Shown here piece after piece: positions 17,727 to 27,269 of a DNA stretch of 64,000 nucleotides. The position numbers and the translations under genes were made by a program. The notes under the pieces were generated by a model. It did not search any database. It was not told where the DNA came from and worked only from the letters and a program-made list of their open reading frames with translations. Numbering within the stretch: position 1 is the first letter of the stretch; each line of letters opens with the position of its first letter. The DNA comes from Arachidicoccus ginsenosidivorans (GTDB lineage Bacteria; Bacteroidota; Bacteroidia; Chitinophagales; Chitinophagaceae). The DNA is taken from NCBI RefSeq assembly GCF_007971385.1, contig NZ_CP042434.1, positions 1,674,001 through 1,738,000 of the forward strand, read 5' to 3'.

Positions 17727-18836
17727 TTAAAACTGATAGGTCACAGCGATTAATCCATACAGCTGTCCGCGAGATCCATTCTGTGCATTGGTTGAACCAC
17801 CAGCTCCATAAGGTGCTGAAAACCGGTCCCACCGAATCTCTGGCATCAGTGTAAAATCTCCTTGTTTAATCTGAGCGGTGGCCGTAGTGGACCAGGCATT
17901 TCCCAGCAGCGGTATAATACTAATGCCCTTTTTGTCATTAAAATATTCCTCTCTGAGCCCTAGCTGTACCCTTTTACATAAATCCGCTTTCAGATAGAGC
18001 GCCTGTCCCCACCAGTTTTGCCAGGATTTATCCGCATTTTCCATTGTGCCCGTAGTCATTTTTTTTCTAAGCACTACGGAACCATTCCAACCAAGACTTA
18101 ATCTATTGCTTATGGGCACGGACACCACCGCATCTATCTGCTGTAGATTCACGCTATCTACTTGCTTACCGCCCGAATAATTCAAGGCCATAACTAGTCC
18201 GCTGGGCTTCTCATAACTATAACGGGCAATGATTGTTTTGCGGTTTAATACATTTTCCGGGACGGATCTGTAATCCGTAGGATTACTGATACCGGCCATA
18301 AAATGATGATTTCCAGTAATGTATTCCGCCTTCACCCCTGTATTGGAGAAAGGCCCCGTAGAAAATAGATAGGACATGCTATAATTGGCATTCAGGGCAG
18401 GATCCAGCAGTTCATAGCCGATATGCGTGGCCCAGGTGCCTGCACTGATTCTAAGACCCTTTGTCACATCATAATAAATATAAGCCTGTTTGATGGCAGC
18501 CATGGCCCCCTGATCGGTATAGGCAAAAGCCCTGGCCCTTGGACCGAAGCCCAGATCCAGCACAACACCATAGTTTTTATCCTGATAAGCCAACTGTACA
18601 CTCATCATCCCCAGTTCAAAGCGCTCATTGGCGTCCGTAAAGCTGGTTGTCGGCGTTTTATTGCCGTGAAATGTGCTTTTATAATAAAAATCCAGATTAC
18701 CATGGATCGTCAGGTGGTGGCGACCGCCATCCTCCAAAACAGTTGTATCCTCTAAGGTGTCCGTTACATGCTCCTGGGCCGAGACCCAACCTGAGCAAAG
18801 CAGTAAAGACCCCAATAACCAGTATCCAAGTTTCAT
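17727..18836 (-). CDS. Putative outer-membrane beta-barrel porin (OmpL/BBP2-like), 369 aa
   Basis: Exported beta-barrel protein. The signal peptide covers residues 1-20 (WVSAQ). Alternating amphipathic strands run through the chain and the C-terminus ends in aromatic Phe (IAVTYQF), as expected for an outer-membrane barrel. The pattern LTIHGNLDFYYKS near the start and the strand ELGMMSVQLAY suit the BBP2/OmpL-like porin group. It is co-directional with and downstream of the ammonium transporter gene, an association also known from other Bacteroidota, though a terminator-like hairpin separates them. A role in passage of nitrogen compounds is inference. Confidence 0.82.
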   Translation of the reverse strand: MKLGYWLLGSLLLCSGWVSAQEHVTDTLEDTTVLEDGGRHHLTIHGNLDFYYKSTFHGNKTPTTSFTDANERFELGMMSVQLAYQDKNYGVVLDLGFGPRARAFAYTDQGAMAAIKQAYIYYDVTKGLRISAGTWATHIGYELLDPALNANYSMSYLFSTGPFSNTGVKAEYITGNHHFMAGISNPTDYRSVPENVLNRKTIIARYSYEKPSGLVMALNYSGGKQVDSVNLQQIDAVVSVPISNRLSLGWNGSVVLRKKMTTGTMENADKSWQNWWGQALYLKADLCKRVQLGLREEYFNDKKGISIIPLLGNAWSTTATAQIKQGDFTLMPEIRWDRFSAPYGAGGSTNAQNGSRGQLYGLIAVTYQF

Positions 18837-18988
18837 AGGAAAAGTTTTATGTTTAAAGATGCGAGAAGATGACAGTTTCTAAGTCCGGGCAACGCTCTAT
18901 TGAATCTTCCGTGGATGGATAGCATAAACAACTATTTATCCTGAATTGCGCAGCAATCTACCCAAAGGCCAAGTCGGCTTCTTACAAA

Positions 18989-19023
18989 AACCGCCTTTTC
19001 TTATCCAAGTAGAAAAGGCAGTT
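18989..19023 (-). terminator. Rho-independent terminator downstream of amt
   Basis: The arms AACCGCCTTTTCT (18989-19001) and AGAAAAGGCAGTT (19011-19023) pair with one mismatch. On the minus strand the stem is followed by TTTTTG. It probably ends the ammonium transporter transcript about 60 bp after its stop. Confidence 0.7.
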
Positions 19024-19083
19024 GATTTGTGATTATTGGTACGAAGAGTCAATCAAAATATATATCAGATTTAACGTGTCCAA

Positions 19084-20462
19084 TTAAGCGGTAAAAGCTT
19101 CTTGCTCAAAATTATAGGCGGCAACCGGCGGATCCAGATACTTTTCATTGTGCTGGCTGGCATCCAGGCCTAATTCCTCTTCTTCTTCACTGACCCTGAG
19201 CGGTAAAATAAAATTGATAAATTTAAAAATACCATAAGACATTCCAAAACTGAAGACCACCACAATGGCCATCCCTGTCAGCTGTGTCAGAAAAAACGAA
19301 GCGTTCCCAAAAAACAGCCCGTTTGCGCCGGCCGGATTGACGGCTTTGGAAGCAAATACACCCGTCAGCAACATCCCTACCATACCACCAATACCATGAC
19401 AGGGGAAAACATCCAAAACATCATCCAACGTGGATTTGGATTTATAATATACAGCCACATTTGAAATGACAGCTGAGATTACACCGATAAATATGGAGCT
19501 GGCAATAGACACAAAACCAGCTCCAGGGGTTATTGCCACCAGCCCTACAACGGCGCCGATACAAAATCCCAATACTGAAGGTTTTTTCCCCTTTAAGACA
19601 TCAAAAAACATCCAGGACAACCCGGCTGCAGCAGCAGCCGTATTGGTCGTAGCAAAGGCGGACACCGCCAGCCCATTAGCTGCCAGGGCTGAACCTGCGT
19701 TAAATCCGAACCAGCCAAACCAAAGCAGACTGGTGCCAATCAACACATAAGGTATATTGGCAGGTGCCGATTCAATATTTTCCAGATGAGATTTTCTACG
19801 TTTTAATACAATGGCACCTGCCAGTGCGGCACAACCGGCAGAAATATGTACCACGGTTCCACCGGCAAAGTCCAGAACCCCATTTTTGCCAAGAACCCAT
19901 CCGGATTCCAGCACCAATGTGCCAAAGGACAATAGACCAAAAGGCTAAATAGCACTATAAACAAAATATAAGCTGTAAAACGAATTCTTTCTGCCACAGC
20001 ACCAACGACCAGCCCCGGCGTAATGATTGCGAACATTAACTGAAAGAGCGCAAATAACATTAAAGGAATGGTAGGAGCGCCACCCCAGGGAGCTCCAGCG
20101 CTTACGTGGTTAAAAAACAAAAATGTAGACGGGTTACCAATGACGCCGCCCAGCGAATCACCAAAAGCCAGACTAAACCCAATAACGATCCAAAGTACCC
20201 CTACCACTCCTGCGGCAACGACACTTTTTATCATGGTAGATAAGATGTTTTTGCGGTTCACCATTCCCCCATAAAACAAGGCCAGCCCCGGGGTCATTAA
20301 AAATACCAGCGCTGTTGCGACAAGGATCCAGGCAATGTCAGCAGAATTATATACACCTGTTCCATCAAATAGGGAAGTTTCTGGAACAAATAAGGATAAC
20401 AACGCTACAATAGCCAGCAGGCAAAAAGGCGCCCATTTTTTAAAATCAAAACTTATTTTCAT
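19084..20462 (-). pseudogene. amt: Ammonium transporter Amt, frame interrupted
   Basis: Polytopic inner-membrane ammonium channel. The N-terminal part (ATG at 20462) has a leading helix, DIAWILVATALVFLMTPGLALFYGG and several TM segments up to LAHWCWNPDGFLAK. The frame then drifts. The C-terminal part in another frame has NGVLDFAGGTVVHISAGCAAL, the pore His segment HGIGGMVGMLL, and a cytoplasmic tail. A CCCC run at 19878-19881 (GGGG on the coding strand) is the junction: one more base gives the continuous reading LAKMGVLDFAGG. The restored length of about 459 residues is normal for Amt. Regulation by a PII protein is not visible here; no glnK lies next to it. The gene is probably intact in the organism. 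Confidence 0.92.
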
Positions 20463-20507
20463 TAGTGTCTATTTAAATTAATAATTTTTATATCTGTTTC
20501 TATAAAA

Positions 20508-20534
20508 CAAATTTATACTGTTTTCGCTATACAA
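20508..20534 (-). promoter_or_regulatory. Putative amt promoter
   Basis: The minus strand has TAAATTTG (20508-20515), matching TAnnTTTG, with TTG at 20532-20534, 16 nt upstream. It lies about 46 bp before the amt start codon. Confidence 0.5.
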
Positions 20535-20865
20535 TTTTCACTTTTTAATATATTTATTTTATTATTATTTATATTTTATTCTTTTGTAAAGTCACTGTAT
20601 TTCAGTGGTTGACTCAAAATGAACGTTCGTAATCCAACTAAAGACCACTTTATACCTCAATTTTTAAAATGTCATTCATTTTTCCTAAAGACCTTTTTTA
20701 ACCCTGTTTTAGCCAAAACAAGATATATATTATTATTTACTATATAGAATTTCAACCCTTTAATATCGCGGTCAGTGCCAGCCAGACCAATAAATGGGCA
20801 ATAACTGCTGGCAGAATGTTTACAATTTGGTCTGAAAAAACCGCAGCTTTAACCTTAAGGATGAT

Positions 20866-20873
20866 TATATTTG
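20866..20873 (+). promoter_or_regulatory. Putative lptB promoter -7 box (TATATTTG)
   Basis: TATATTTG fits the Bacteroidota -7 consensus and lies about 104 bp upstream of the lptB start. The following bases share a 15-mer, ATTTGCGTGGCATTT, with the purL promoter. Confidence 0.5.
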
Positions 20874-20976
20874 CGTGGCATTTAGCAGCGTCGGATAAAT
20901 GGTGATCGACTTAAATTTCCATTATATCAGAGGCCGCGACTAGTCGCCTTTAAATCTTAAATAAACCACGCAGCAT

Positions 20977-21804
20977 TTGAGTATTACGATATATACAAAG
21001 AATCTGGTCAAATCCTATCGCAACCGAACGGTCGTCGATCAGGTTTCCGTGCAGGTCACCCAAGGGGAGATCGTAGGACTTTTAGGGCCTAACGGGGCGG
21101 GCAAAACCACTTCTTTTTATATGGTGGTCGGGCTGATTAAGCCAGACGAAGGAACGGTATATCTTAATGATCAGGAGATTACAAAGCTCCCTATGTATAA
21201 AAGGGCGCAGATGGGCATCGGTTATCTACCCCAGGAAGCCTCCGTATTCAGGAAGCTCAGCGTGGAAGATAATATTATGGCTGTACTGGAAATGACCAAA
21301 CTGTCCAAAGCGGAAAGGGCAACCAAATTAGAAGATCTCCTCGACGAGTTCAACCTGCATCATGTTCGTAAAAATAATGGAGATAGCCTCAGCGGAGGGG
21401 AAAGACGTCGAACCGAGATTGCGCGTGCCCTGGCGGTAGACCCAAAATTTATATTACTGGATGAACCCTTTGCAGGGGTAGATCCTATCGCCGTCGAAGA
21501 TATCCAGGCGGTAGTGGCCAAACTTAAATATAAAAACATCGGGATTCTTATTACAGACCACAATGTAAATGAAACCTTATCCATCTGTGACAGGGCTTAT
21601 CTTTTAATTGAAGGGAAGATCTATAAGCATGGCACAGCAGAAGAACTCGCTGATGATGAAAAGGTTAGAAATCTTTATCTGGGAACCAACTTTGAACTAA
21701 AAAGAAAAGACTGGATTTTGGACATGGGGAAAAAATCAAGAGAAAAAAATGAGCAGCAGCCTTCAACAGCTAAAAGCCAGGAGCCCCCAAAGCAAGCTGA
21801 TTGA
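20977..21804 (+). CDS. lptB: LPS export ABC transporter ATP-binding protein LptB, 275 aa
   Basis: Cytoplasmic ATPase of the Lpt machine that extracts lipopolysaccharide from the inner membrane. Walker A GPNGAGKT is at residues 37-44, followed by the signature LSGGERRR, Walker [14 protein letters not shown] and H-loop ITDHNV. The [17 protein letters not shown] stretch is characteristic of LptB. The start is a TTG at 20977; no upstream in-frame ATG fits. A charged tail of about 35 residues ([12 protein letters not shown] and onward) extends beyond the usual length of about 240. The permease genes lptF/G are not nearby. Confidence 0.95.
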   Translation: MSITIYTKNLVKSYRNRTVVDQVSVQVTQGEIVGLLGPNGAGKTTSFYMVVGLIKPDEGTVYLNDQEITKLPMYKRAQMGIGYLPQEASVFRKLSVEDNIMAVLEMTKLSKAERATKLEDLLDEFNLHHVRKNNGDSLSGGERRRTEIARALAVDPKFILLDEPFAGVDPIAVEDIQAVVAKLKYKNIGILITDHNVNETLSICDRAYLLIEGKIYKHGTAEELADDEKVRNLYLGTNFELKRKDWILDMGKKSREKNEQQPSTAKSQEPPKQAD

Positions 21805-21958
21805 CCAGCGGGAAAGCCCAGCAGGACGCCTTTATAAACTGCTGGCTAAAACTTAAAGACAGAAGGGGTTGATTCCCTGAGTTATATTATATATACGTTA
21901 TCAATTGATCCGCTGTAAACTTCAGATCTCTGCGGGGAACATTCCAGAGAAATTAATA

Positions 21959-21991
21959 TTTGGATTGAATCCCTATATTATACTACCTTTG
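21959..21991 (+). promoter_or_regulatory. Promoter of the rimP-nusA-infB operon
   Basis: TTTG at 21959-21962 and TACCTTTG at 21984-21991 are separated by 21 nt, a good match to the Bacteroidota primary-sigma consensus. The start codon of rimP is about 68 bp downstream, leaving room for the leader hairpin. Confidence 0.75.
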
Positions 21992-22011
21992 CGGTGTAAA
22001 GAACGGAGGAT

Positions 22012-22045
22012 GAAGGGAACGGCTAACGTTCCCTTCTGTTATTTT
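22012..22045 (+). promoter_or_regulatory. Terminator-like leader hairpin upstream of rimP
   Basis: A 10-bp perfect stem, GAAGGGAACG (22012-22021) with CGTTCCCTTC (22027-22036), has a 5-nt loop and is followed by TGTTATTTT. It lies between the promoter and the rimP start, so read-through would be needed for operon expression. Transcription attenuation, perhaps through NusA itself, is the hypothesis. Confidence 0.6.
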
Positions 22046-22058
22046 CAAAAGAAACGGC

Positions 22059-22529
22059 ATGTCGGATAGCGTTATATTAGATCAGGTGGAAGGTTTTCTG
22101 GACGAGATTTTAGAATCCGAATCCACTTATTTTAAAGTGAAGTTCAAGGTTAAGCCTACCAATAACTATAAGATTTTTATTGACGGCGACCAGGGTATTA
22201 CCATTGATCAGTGTATCAAGTTTAACCGGGCACTCTATAAGAAAATTGAAGAGGCAGGTTTATATCCCGATGGAGATTTTTCACTGGAAGTATCTTCTCC
22301 GGGCGTAGATGAGCCGCTGCAAAATATTCGTCAATATAAAAAGAACACCGGCCGTAAGGTTGAAATAACCCTTTTGGATGAGCGCAAACTGGAAGGCATT
22401 CTAAAGGAAGTTCAGGACGAAACGGTTACTATAGAAGAAACAAAAGGAAAGGGTAAAAAAGCTGTAACGGAAGTTACCTTATTGCCGTTTAAAGATATAA
22501 AAACAACAATTGTTCAAATTCAGTTTTAA
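22059..22529 (+). CDS. rimP: Ribosome maturation factor RimP, 156 aa
   Basis: Assembly factor for the 30S subunit. The N-terminal alpha/beta domain contains YKIFIDGDQGITIDQCIKFNR and LEVSSPGVDEPL, the family signature. A C-terminal Sm-like beta domain follows (GRKVEITLLDERKLEG). It starts at an ATG 68 bp after its promoter and is followed by nusA after 36 bp, the conserved rimP-nusA-infB order. Length is normal for the family. Confidence 0.96.
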   Translation: MSDSVILDQVEGFLDEILESESTYFKVKFKVKPTNNYKIFIDGDQGITIDQCIKFNRALYKKIEEAGLYPDGDFSLEVSSPGVDEPLQNIRQYKKNTGRKVEITLLDERKLEGILKEVQDETVTIEETKGKGKKAVTEVTLLPFKDIKTTIVQIQF

Positions 22530-22565
22530 AAAGCGGGAAAGCGTCCCAGCTTAAAATGGTATAAT

Positions 22566-23810
22566 ATGGCAAGTATTAATCTGATAGAAGCGTTCCAGGA
22601 ATTTAAGGACGCGGAAAACATTGACCGTCCAACCATGATGAAAGTGGTGGAAGACGTCTTTAAGACATTACTTCGGAAAAAATATGTAAGTGATGAAAAC
22701 TTTGACGTAATTGTCAATGCAGAACAGGGTGACCTGGAAATTTTCAGAAGAAGGATGATCGTTGAAGATGGAGAGGTGGAAGATCCGCTTGCAGAAATCG
22801 CCTATAGCGAAGCCATTAAAATTGAACCAGACTTTGAAGTCGGTGAAGAGCTCATTGAATCTGTTGATCTGTTTGATTTTGGGCGTAGAGCCATTCTGGC
22901 AGCCAAACAAACCCTGGCCAGCCGTATTGGAGATCTGAAGAAAAATCTTTTGGTACAACAATATGAAGGTCGTCTGGGAGAAATGATCAATGCTGAGGTT
23001 TATCAGGTATGGAGAAAAGAGGTATTATTACTGGATGATGATGGTAATGAACTGATCCTGCCTAAATCTGAACAGATTCCGCAGGATTTCTTCAAAAAAG
23101 GAGAGAATACCCGAGCCGTGATCAGTCGTGTTGATGTAAAAAACAATACACCGGTCATTATCCTGAGCCGTACCAATCCGATTTTCCTTGAAAAACTCAT
23201 GGAAATGGAAGTTCCGGAAATCGCGGAAGGGCTGATCACTATCAAAAAAATTGTCCGGGAGCCGGGCGAAAGAGCCAAGGTGGCCGTAGAGAGTTATGAT
23301 GACAGAATTGATCCGGTAGGCGCCTGTGTGGGTATGAAAGGCAGTCGTATACACGGTATCGTAAGAGAACTAAAAAATGAAAATATTGATGTGATTAATT
23401 TCACTACCAATACACAACTGCTCATCCAGCGTTCATTGACACCTGCCAAGATCAGTTATATGGAGCTCGATAACGAGAAAAAGCGTGCCGAGGTCTATTT
23501 GCAAGCCGATCAGGTTTCTCTGGCCATTGGACGTCGCGGGGTGAATATCAAACTGGCCTGTGAGCTCACAGGTTATAATATTGATGTTTACCGTGAAAAT
23601 GAAGAAACCGAAGAATTCGATATTGACCTGGTAGAATTCTCCGATGAAATTGATATGTGGATCATTGATGAATTAAAACGTGTCGGCTGTGATACTGCCC
23701 GCAGTGTACTGGCCCTGACACCGGAAGAGCTTGAAAGAAGAACCGACCTGGAAAAAGAAACCATCCAGGACATCAGGCGAATCCTCGAAGAAGAATTTGA
23801 AAAAGAGTAA
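22566..23810 (+). CDS. nusA: Transcription elongation/termination factor NusA, 414 aa
   Basis: RNA polymerase-binding factor for pausing, termination and antitermination. The N-terminal domain (to about residue 130) is followed by an S1 domain beginning near GRLGEMINAEVYQV, KH1 (VGACVGMKGSRIHGIVREL) and KH2 (VSLAIGRRGVNIKLACEL). The C-terminus keeps a short helix-hairpin-helix-like segment (DELKRVGCDTARSVLALTP) but lacks the second acidic repeat of the E. coli protein, as usual in this phylum. Middle gene of the operon. Confidence 0.97.
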   Translation: MASINLIEAFQEFKDAENIDRPTMMKVVEDVFKTLLRKKYVSDENFDVIVNAEQGDLEIFRRRMIVEDGEVEDPLAEIAYSEAIKIEPDFEVGEELIESVDLFDFGRRAILAAKQTLASRIGDLKKNLLVQQYEGRLGEMINAEVYQVWRKEVLLLDDDGNELILPKSEQIPQDFFKKGENTRAVISRVDVKNNTPVIILSRTNPIFLEKLMEMEVPEIAEGLITIKKIVREPGERAKVAVESYDDRIDPVGACVGMKGSRIHGIVRELKNENIDVINFTTNTQLLIQRSLTPAKISYMELDNEKKRAEVYLQADQVSLAIGRRGVNIKLACELTGYNIDVYRENEETEEFDIDLVEFSDEIDMWIIDELKRVGCDTARSVLALTPEELERRTDLEKETIQDIRRILEEEFEKE

Positions 23811-23869
23811 ATAAGGCCCGCTACTGAACAAACAGGAAGCAATCACCTTATCTACGACTAAAAGAAAAT

Positions 23870-26800
23870 ATGGCAGAATTGAAATTACCAAGATTATTGG
23901 CGGCCGCCAAGGAGTTTAACATTGGGCAGGAGACGCTCATAGAATTTCTTGACAGCAAAGGATTTAACAAGGACGAACTCAAACCCACGGCCAAATTGAC
24001 CGAGGAGCAATATGCTGCCCTTCAGCGTGAGTTTCAGAGTGATAAACTGGCTAAAGACAAGGCTGATAAAATTGAGATTCCTAAAAGTACAGTAGCCACT
24101 CAGGCAGAGAAAGAAAAAGAAAAAAAGAAAAAGGAAGAGGTGGTACCAAGCGTGCCAACTCCAGAGGTAAAAGAAGAACAGACGCCCCTGGAGACACCTG
24201 TGTCCCCAGAACCCGCACCGGCAGTGCAGGCACCGGCTGCTACGGTCCAGAAAGAGGAGCAGCCAACCGCTACCCCTCAAAAAGAGCCTGAAACACAGTC
24301 AGATTCTCAGTCTCAGACTCAGACGCCGGCACAACCGACACAGCCAGTGGTTCCAAGCGAACCTGTCACAGAGGCTGAGGCACCTGCTAGTAAAAACCAG
24401 ACTGAGCAGCCTGCCACGAAAGAAACAGTTGTTCAAACGAACGAAGCGGCTGCGTCTACAGAGTCACCAGCGGCAGCGACCGCTCCTGCTACCGAGCAGC
24501 AAACACCAATAGAGCCGCAAACGCCAAAAGCAAAGACCCCAGAAATTGAGGGTCTCAAAATCATTGATAAAATTGACCTGTCTGCCATCGACTCTTCTAC
24601 CCGTCCTAAAAAAGCGGCACCTAAGAAAGAAGAAAAACATAAAAAAGCAGAACACAAACAGGTAAACAGACCAGAGCACAAAGCTGGGCAGCAGCCGGCA
24701 AAACCGGTAACAACCCAGCCAAAAGCGCCTTTGGCCGCACAACCATCTATCACACCCAAAAAACCGGAGGCAGAGGAAAACAAACCACCGGTTATTGAGA
24801 ACATTCGCGCCGCTAAACTGGAAGGACCTAAGATCTTAGGCAAAATCCAGTTGCCCGTTGATAGCGATACAAGACCCAAGCCCAATAAAGATAGTGGCCG
24901 CAAACGCAAGCGCATCCCGCTGGACAACAAAAGACCAGCAGGAAGCGGAGACAACAGCCATGGTGGTGGGCACCGCGGTGGTCAAGGCAATCGTCCCGGT
25001 CAGGGTCAAGGGCAAGGGCATAACAATAACCGTCCTGGACAACATCCACATACCGGTAATAAACCCGGTGGTCGTTCCAGATATACACCGCATAATGCTG
25101 AGGCCGATAAAGAAATCGACCAAAAACGCATTCAGGAAAAAATCAAGGAAACACAGGCCAAGCTCGCCGGTTCAGGTGGTTCTAAGGCTAAATCCAAGGC
25201 CAAACACCGCAGGGAAAAACGCCAGGAAATGGCCGAAGCAATGGAAGCTGCAGCAGCCAGACAGGATACGCGTTTACAGGTAACGGAATTTATTACCGTA
25301 AGCGAACTGGCCAATCTGATGGATGTCAGTTTTACAGACATTATCAGCAAATGTATGGGACTGGGCATCATGGTTTCCATTAACCAGCGTCTGGATGCGG
25401 AAGTGATTGAACTGGTCGCCGAAGAATTTGGATTTGAGGTAGACTTTATCGGACTGGATGACGTTAATGAGGAAGACGAAGAGCAGGATACGGATGCACC
25501 CGAGGATCTGTTACCACGTAATCCAATCGTAACCATCATGGGGCACGTTGACCATGGTAAAACCTCCCTGCTGGATTATATCAGAAGAACCAAAGTGGCC
25601 AGTGGCGAAGCCGGTGGTATCACCCAACATATCGGTGCCTACGTTGTAAACGTTGGTGACAATAAAATCACCTTCCTGGATACACCGGGTCACGAAGCCT
25701 TTACGGCCATGCGTGCCAGAGGAGCCAAAGTAACGGATATCGCGGTGATTGTGATCGCAGCGGATGACGCGGTCATGCCACAGACCAAAGAAGCCATCAG
25801 CCACGCGCAGGCAGCCGGTGTCCCAATGATCTTCGCCATCAATAAGATCGATAAAGACGGGGCCAACCCGCAAAGAATATATGAGCAACTCTCCCAGATG
25901 AATATTCTGGTAGAAGAATGGGGCGGTAAATTCCAGAGTCAGGAAATCTCCGCAAAACAAGGTTTAAACGTAGATGCGCTATTAGAGAAGATCTTACTGG
26001 AAGCAGAAGTGCTGGAACTAAAAGCAAATCCTGACAAAGAAGCCAGCGGTTCAATTGTTGAAGCCTCTTTAGATAAAGGTCGCGGTTATGTCGCCACACT
26101 ACTGGTTCAAAACGGAACCTTACGTCAGGGAGACCTGGTGGTCGCCGGACAGTATTATGGAAGAATGAAAGCCATGTTCAATGAGTTGAATCAACGCATT
26201 GAAATCGCCGGTCCTTCCACCCCGGTACAGGTACTAGGTCTGAACGGAGCGCCACAGGCGGGTGAAAAAATTAAAGTATATCAAGAAGAGTCCGAAGCGA
26301 AAGACATTGCCAATAAAAGAGCACAGATTATGCGTGAACAGGGACTTAGAACCCGCAAGCATATCACACTCGATGAAATCGGTCGTCGTCTCGCACTGGG
26401 TAACTTTAAAGAACTCAATATCATCATCAAAGGTGATGTGGATGGTTCTGTTGAAGCCCTTAGTGATTCACTGCAAAAACTCTCCACAGAAGAAATCGTG
26501 GTCACCGTGGTCCACAAGGCCGTGGGTCAGATCTCAGAAAGCGATGTCTTGTTGGCAACGGCTTCTGACGCCATCGTCCTTGGCTTTAATGTCCGCGCCT
26601 CTTCTCAGGCAGCACGTCTGGCAGATGAAGAAGGTGTGGAAATCAAGACCTACTCTATTATCTATAATGCGATCGAAGAGATCAAAAGTGCCATGGAAGG
26701 TATGCTGGAACCAAAAATCCAGGAGAAAGAAGTGGCTACTGTTGAAATCAGAGAAGTATACAAATTTGATAAGGCTACTGTTGCAGGTTGCTACGTATTG

Positions 26801-27034
26801 GAAGGGAAGATCAAAAGAGATCACAAAATCCGGTTATTCCGTGATGGTATCCTGGTCTATCCAAGACAAGAAGGCGCCTATACTGAGCTCGGCAGCTTAA
26901 AACGCTTCAAAGACGATGTCAAAGAAGTGGCGCAGGGTTACGAGTGTGGTCTGACCATGAAAAGCTTCACTGATATTCAGGTGGGCGATAATATCGTGGC
27001 TTACGAACAGGAAGAAATCAAACGTACGCTTTGA
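23870..27034 (+). CDS. infB: Translation initiation factor IF-2, 1054 aa
   Basis: GTPase that places initiator tRNA on the ribosome. Residues 1-70 form the IF2-N-like helical part. A very long Pro/Glu/Gln/Ala-rich linker runs to about 340, then a Gly/Arg/Gln/His/Asn-rich stretch at about 355-405. A second IF2-N segment precedes the G domain: G1 GHVDHGKT near residue 559, G3 DTPGHEAF near 604, G4 NKID near 657. Domains II-IV follow, with C-terminal [19 protein letters not shown]. The long low-complexity N-terminus is typical of Bacteroidota IF-2 and explains several long spurious ORFs on the other strand. Confidence 0.97.
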   Translation: MAELKLPRLLAAAKEFNIGQETLIEFLDSKGFNKDELKPTAKLTEEQYAALQREFQSDKLAKDKADKIEIPKSTVATQAEKEKEKKKKEEVVPSVPTPEVKEEQTPLETPVSPEPAPAVQAPAATVQKEEQPTATPQKEPETQSDSQSQTQTPAQPTQPVVPSEPVTEAEAPASKNQTEQPATKETVVQTNEAAASTESPAAATAPATEQQTPIEPQTPKAKTPEIEGLKIIDKIDLSAIDSSTRPKKAAPKKEEKHKKAEHKQVNRPEHKAGQQPAKPVTTQPKAPLAAQPSITPKKPEAEENKPPVIENIRAAKLEGPKILGKIQLPVDSDTRPKPNKDSGRKRKRIPLDNKRPAGSGDNSHGGGHRGGQGNRPGQGQGQGHNNNRPGQHPHTGNKPGGRSRYTPHNAEADKEIDQKRIQEKIKETQAKLAGSGGSKAKSKAKHRREKRQEMAEAMEAAAARQDTRLQVTEFITVSELANLMDVSFTDIISKCMGLGIMVSINQRLDAEVIELVAEEFGFEVDFIGLDDVNEEDEEQDTDAPEDLLPRNPIVTIMGHVDHGKTSLLDYIRRTKVASGEAGGITQHIGAYVVNVGDNKITFLDTPGHEAFTAMRARGAKVTDIAVIVIAADDAVMPQTKEAISHAQAAGVPMIFAINKIDKDGANPQRIYEQLSQMNILVEEWGGKFQSQEISAKQGLNVDALLEKILLEAEVLELKANPDKEASGSIVEASLDKGRGYVATLLVQNGTLRQGDLVVAGQYYGRMKAMFNELNQRIEIAGPSTPVQVLGLNGAPQAGEKIKVYQEESEAKDIANKRAQIMREQGLRTRKHITLDEIGRRLALGNFKELNIIIKGDVDGSVEALSDSLQKLSTEEIVVTVVHKAVGQISESDVLLATASDAIVLGFNVRASSQAARLADEEGVEIKTYSIIYNAIEEIKSAMEGMLEPKIQEKEVATVEIREVYKFDKATVAGCYVLEGKIKRDHKIRLFRDGILVYPRQEGAYTELGSLKRFKDDVKEVAQGYECGLTMKSFTDIQVGDNIVAYEQEEIKRTL

Positions 27035-27091
27035 TCCTCAGTTATTTGAAACTAAATCAAATAATAAATGATCTAAAGCATACCGCTTAAT

Positions 27092-27141
27092 AAACAAAAG
27101 GGCTAAATTATTTTCAAAAAAATGATTTAGCCCTTTTGTTT
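27092..27141 (+). terminator. Rho-independent terminator after infB
   Basis: A stem of up to 19 bp (27092-27110 with 27123-27141) with one G-T pair has a core AAAAGGGCTAAAT/ATTTAGCCCTTTT and a 12-nt loop, and a T-rich 3' side. It lies about 58 bp after the infB stop and closes the operon. Confidence 0.85.
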
Positions 27142-27211
27142 CATGGGCAAATACAAATAAATACATTTTGTTAAAACCCGCCACCACTGGTTTTAACTGC
27201 CTTCAAATCAC

Positions 27212-27219
27212 TATTTTTG
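27212..27219 (+). promoter_or_regulatory. Putative promoter -7 box of the SurA-like gene (TATTTTTG)
   Basis: TATTTTTG matches TAnnTTTG and lies about 50 bp upstream of the ATG at 27270. The upstream element is a weak TTTT about 19 nt away. Confidence 0.45.
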
Positions 27220-27269
27220 AGACCGCCTCAGGCTAAGACCTGCAGGTGAAAAACAGATAATCATTGGTA

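Larger units (their letters stand above)
20463..20976. other. AT-rich divergent promoter region of amt and lptB
   Basis: This 514-bp gap is very AT-rich on the amt side (20470-20590). It holds the amt and lptB promoter elements listed separately. No additional ORF with protein-like composition and no strong hairpin was found. Confidence 0.5.

Noticed and set aside
24433..24954. A 173-codon minus-strand frame inside infB
   Set aside because: It is generated by the Pro/Ala/Glu-rich linker of IF-2 read backwards (Leu/Gly/Ser-rich), with no start context or domain.
26262..26900. A 212-codon plus-strand frame overlapping infB
   Set aside because: Out-of-frame shadow of the conserved IF-2 domains III-IV; Lys/Ser/Trp-rich nonsense.
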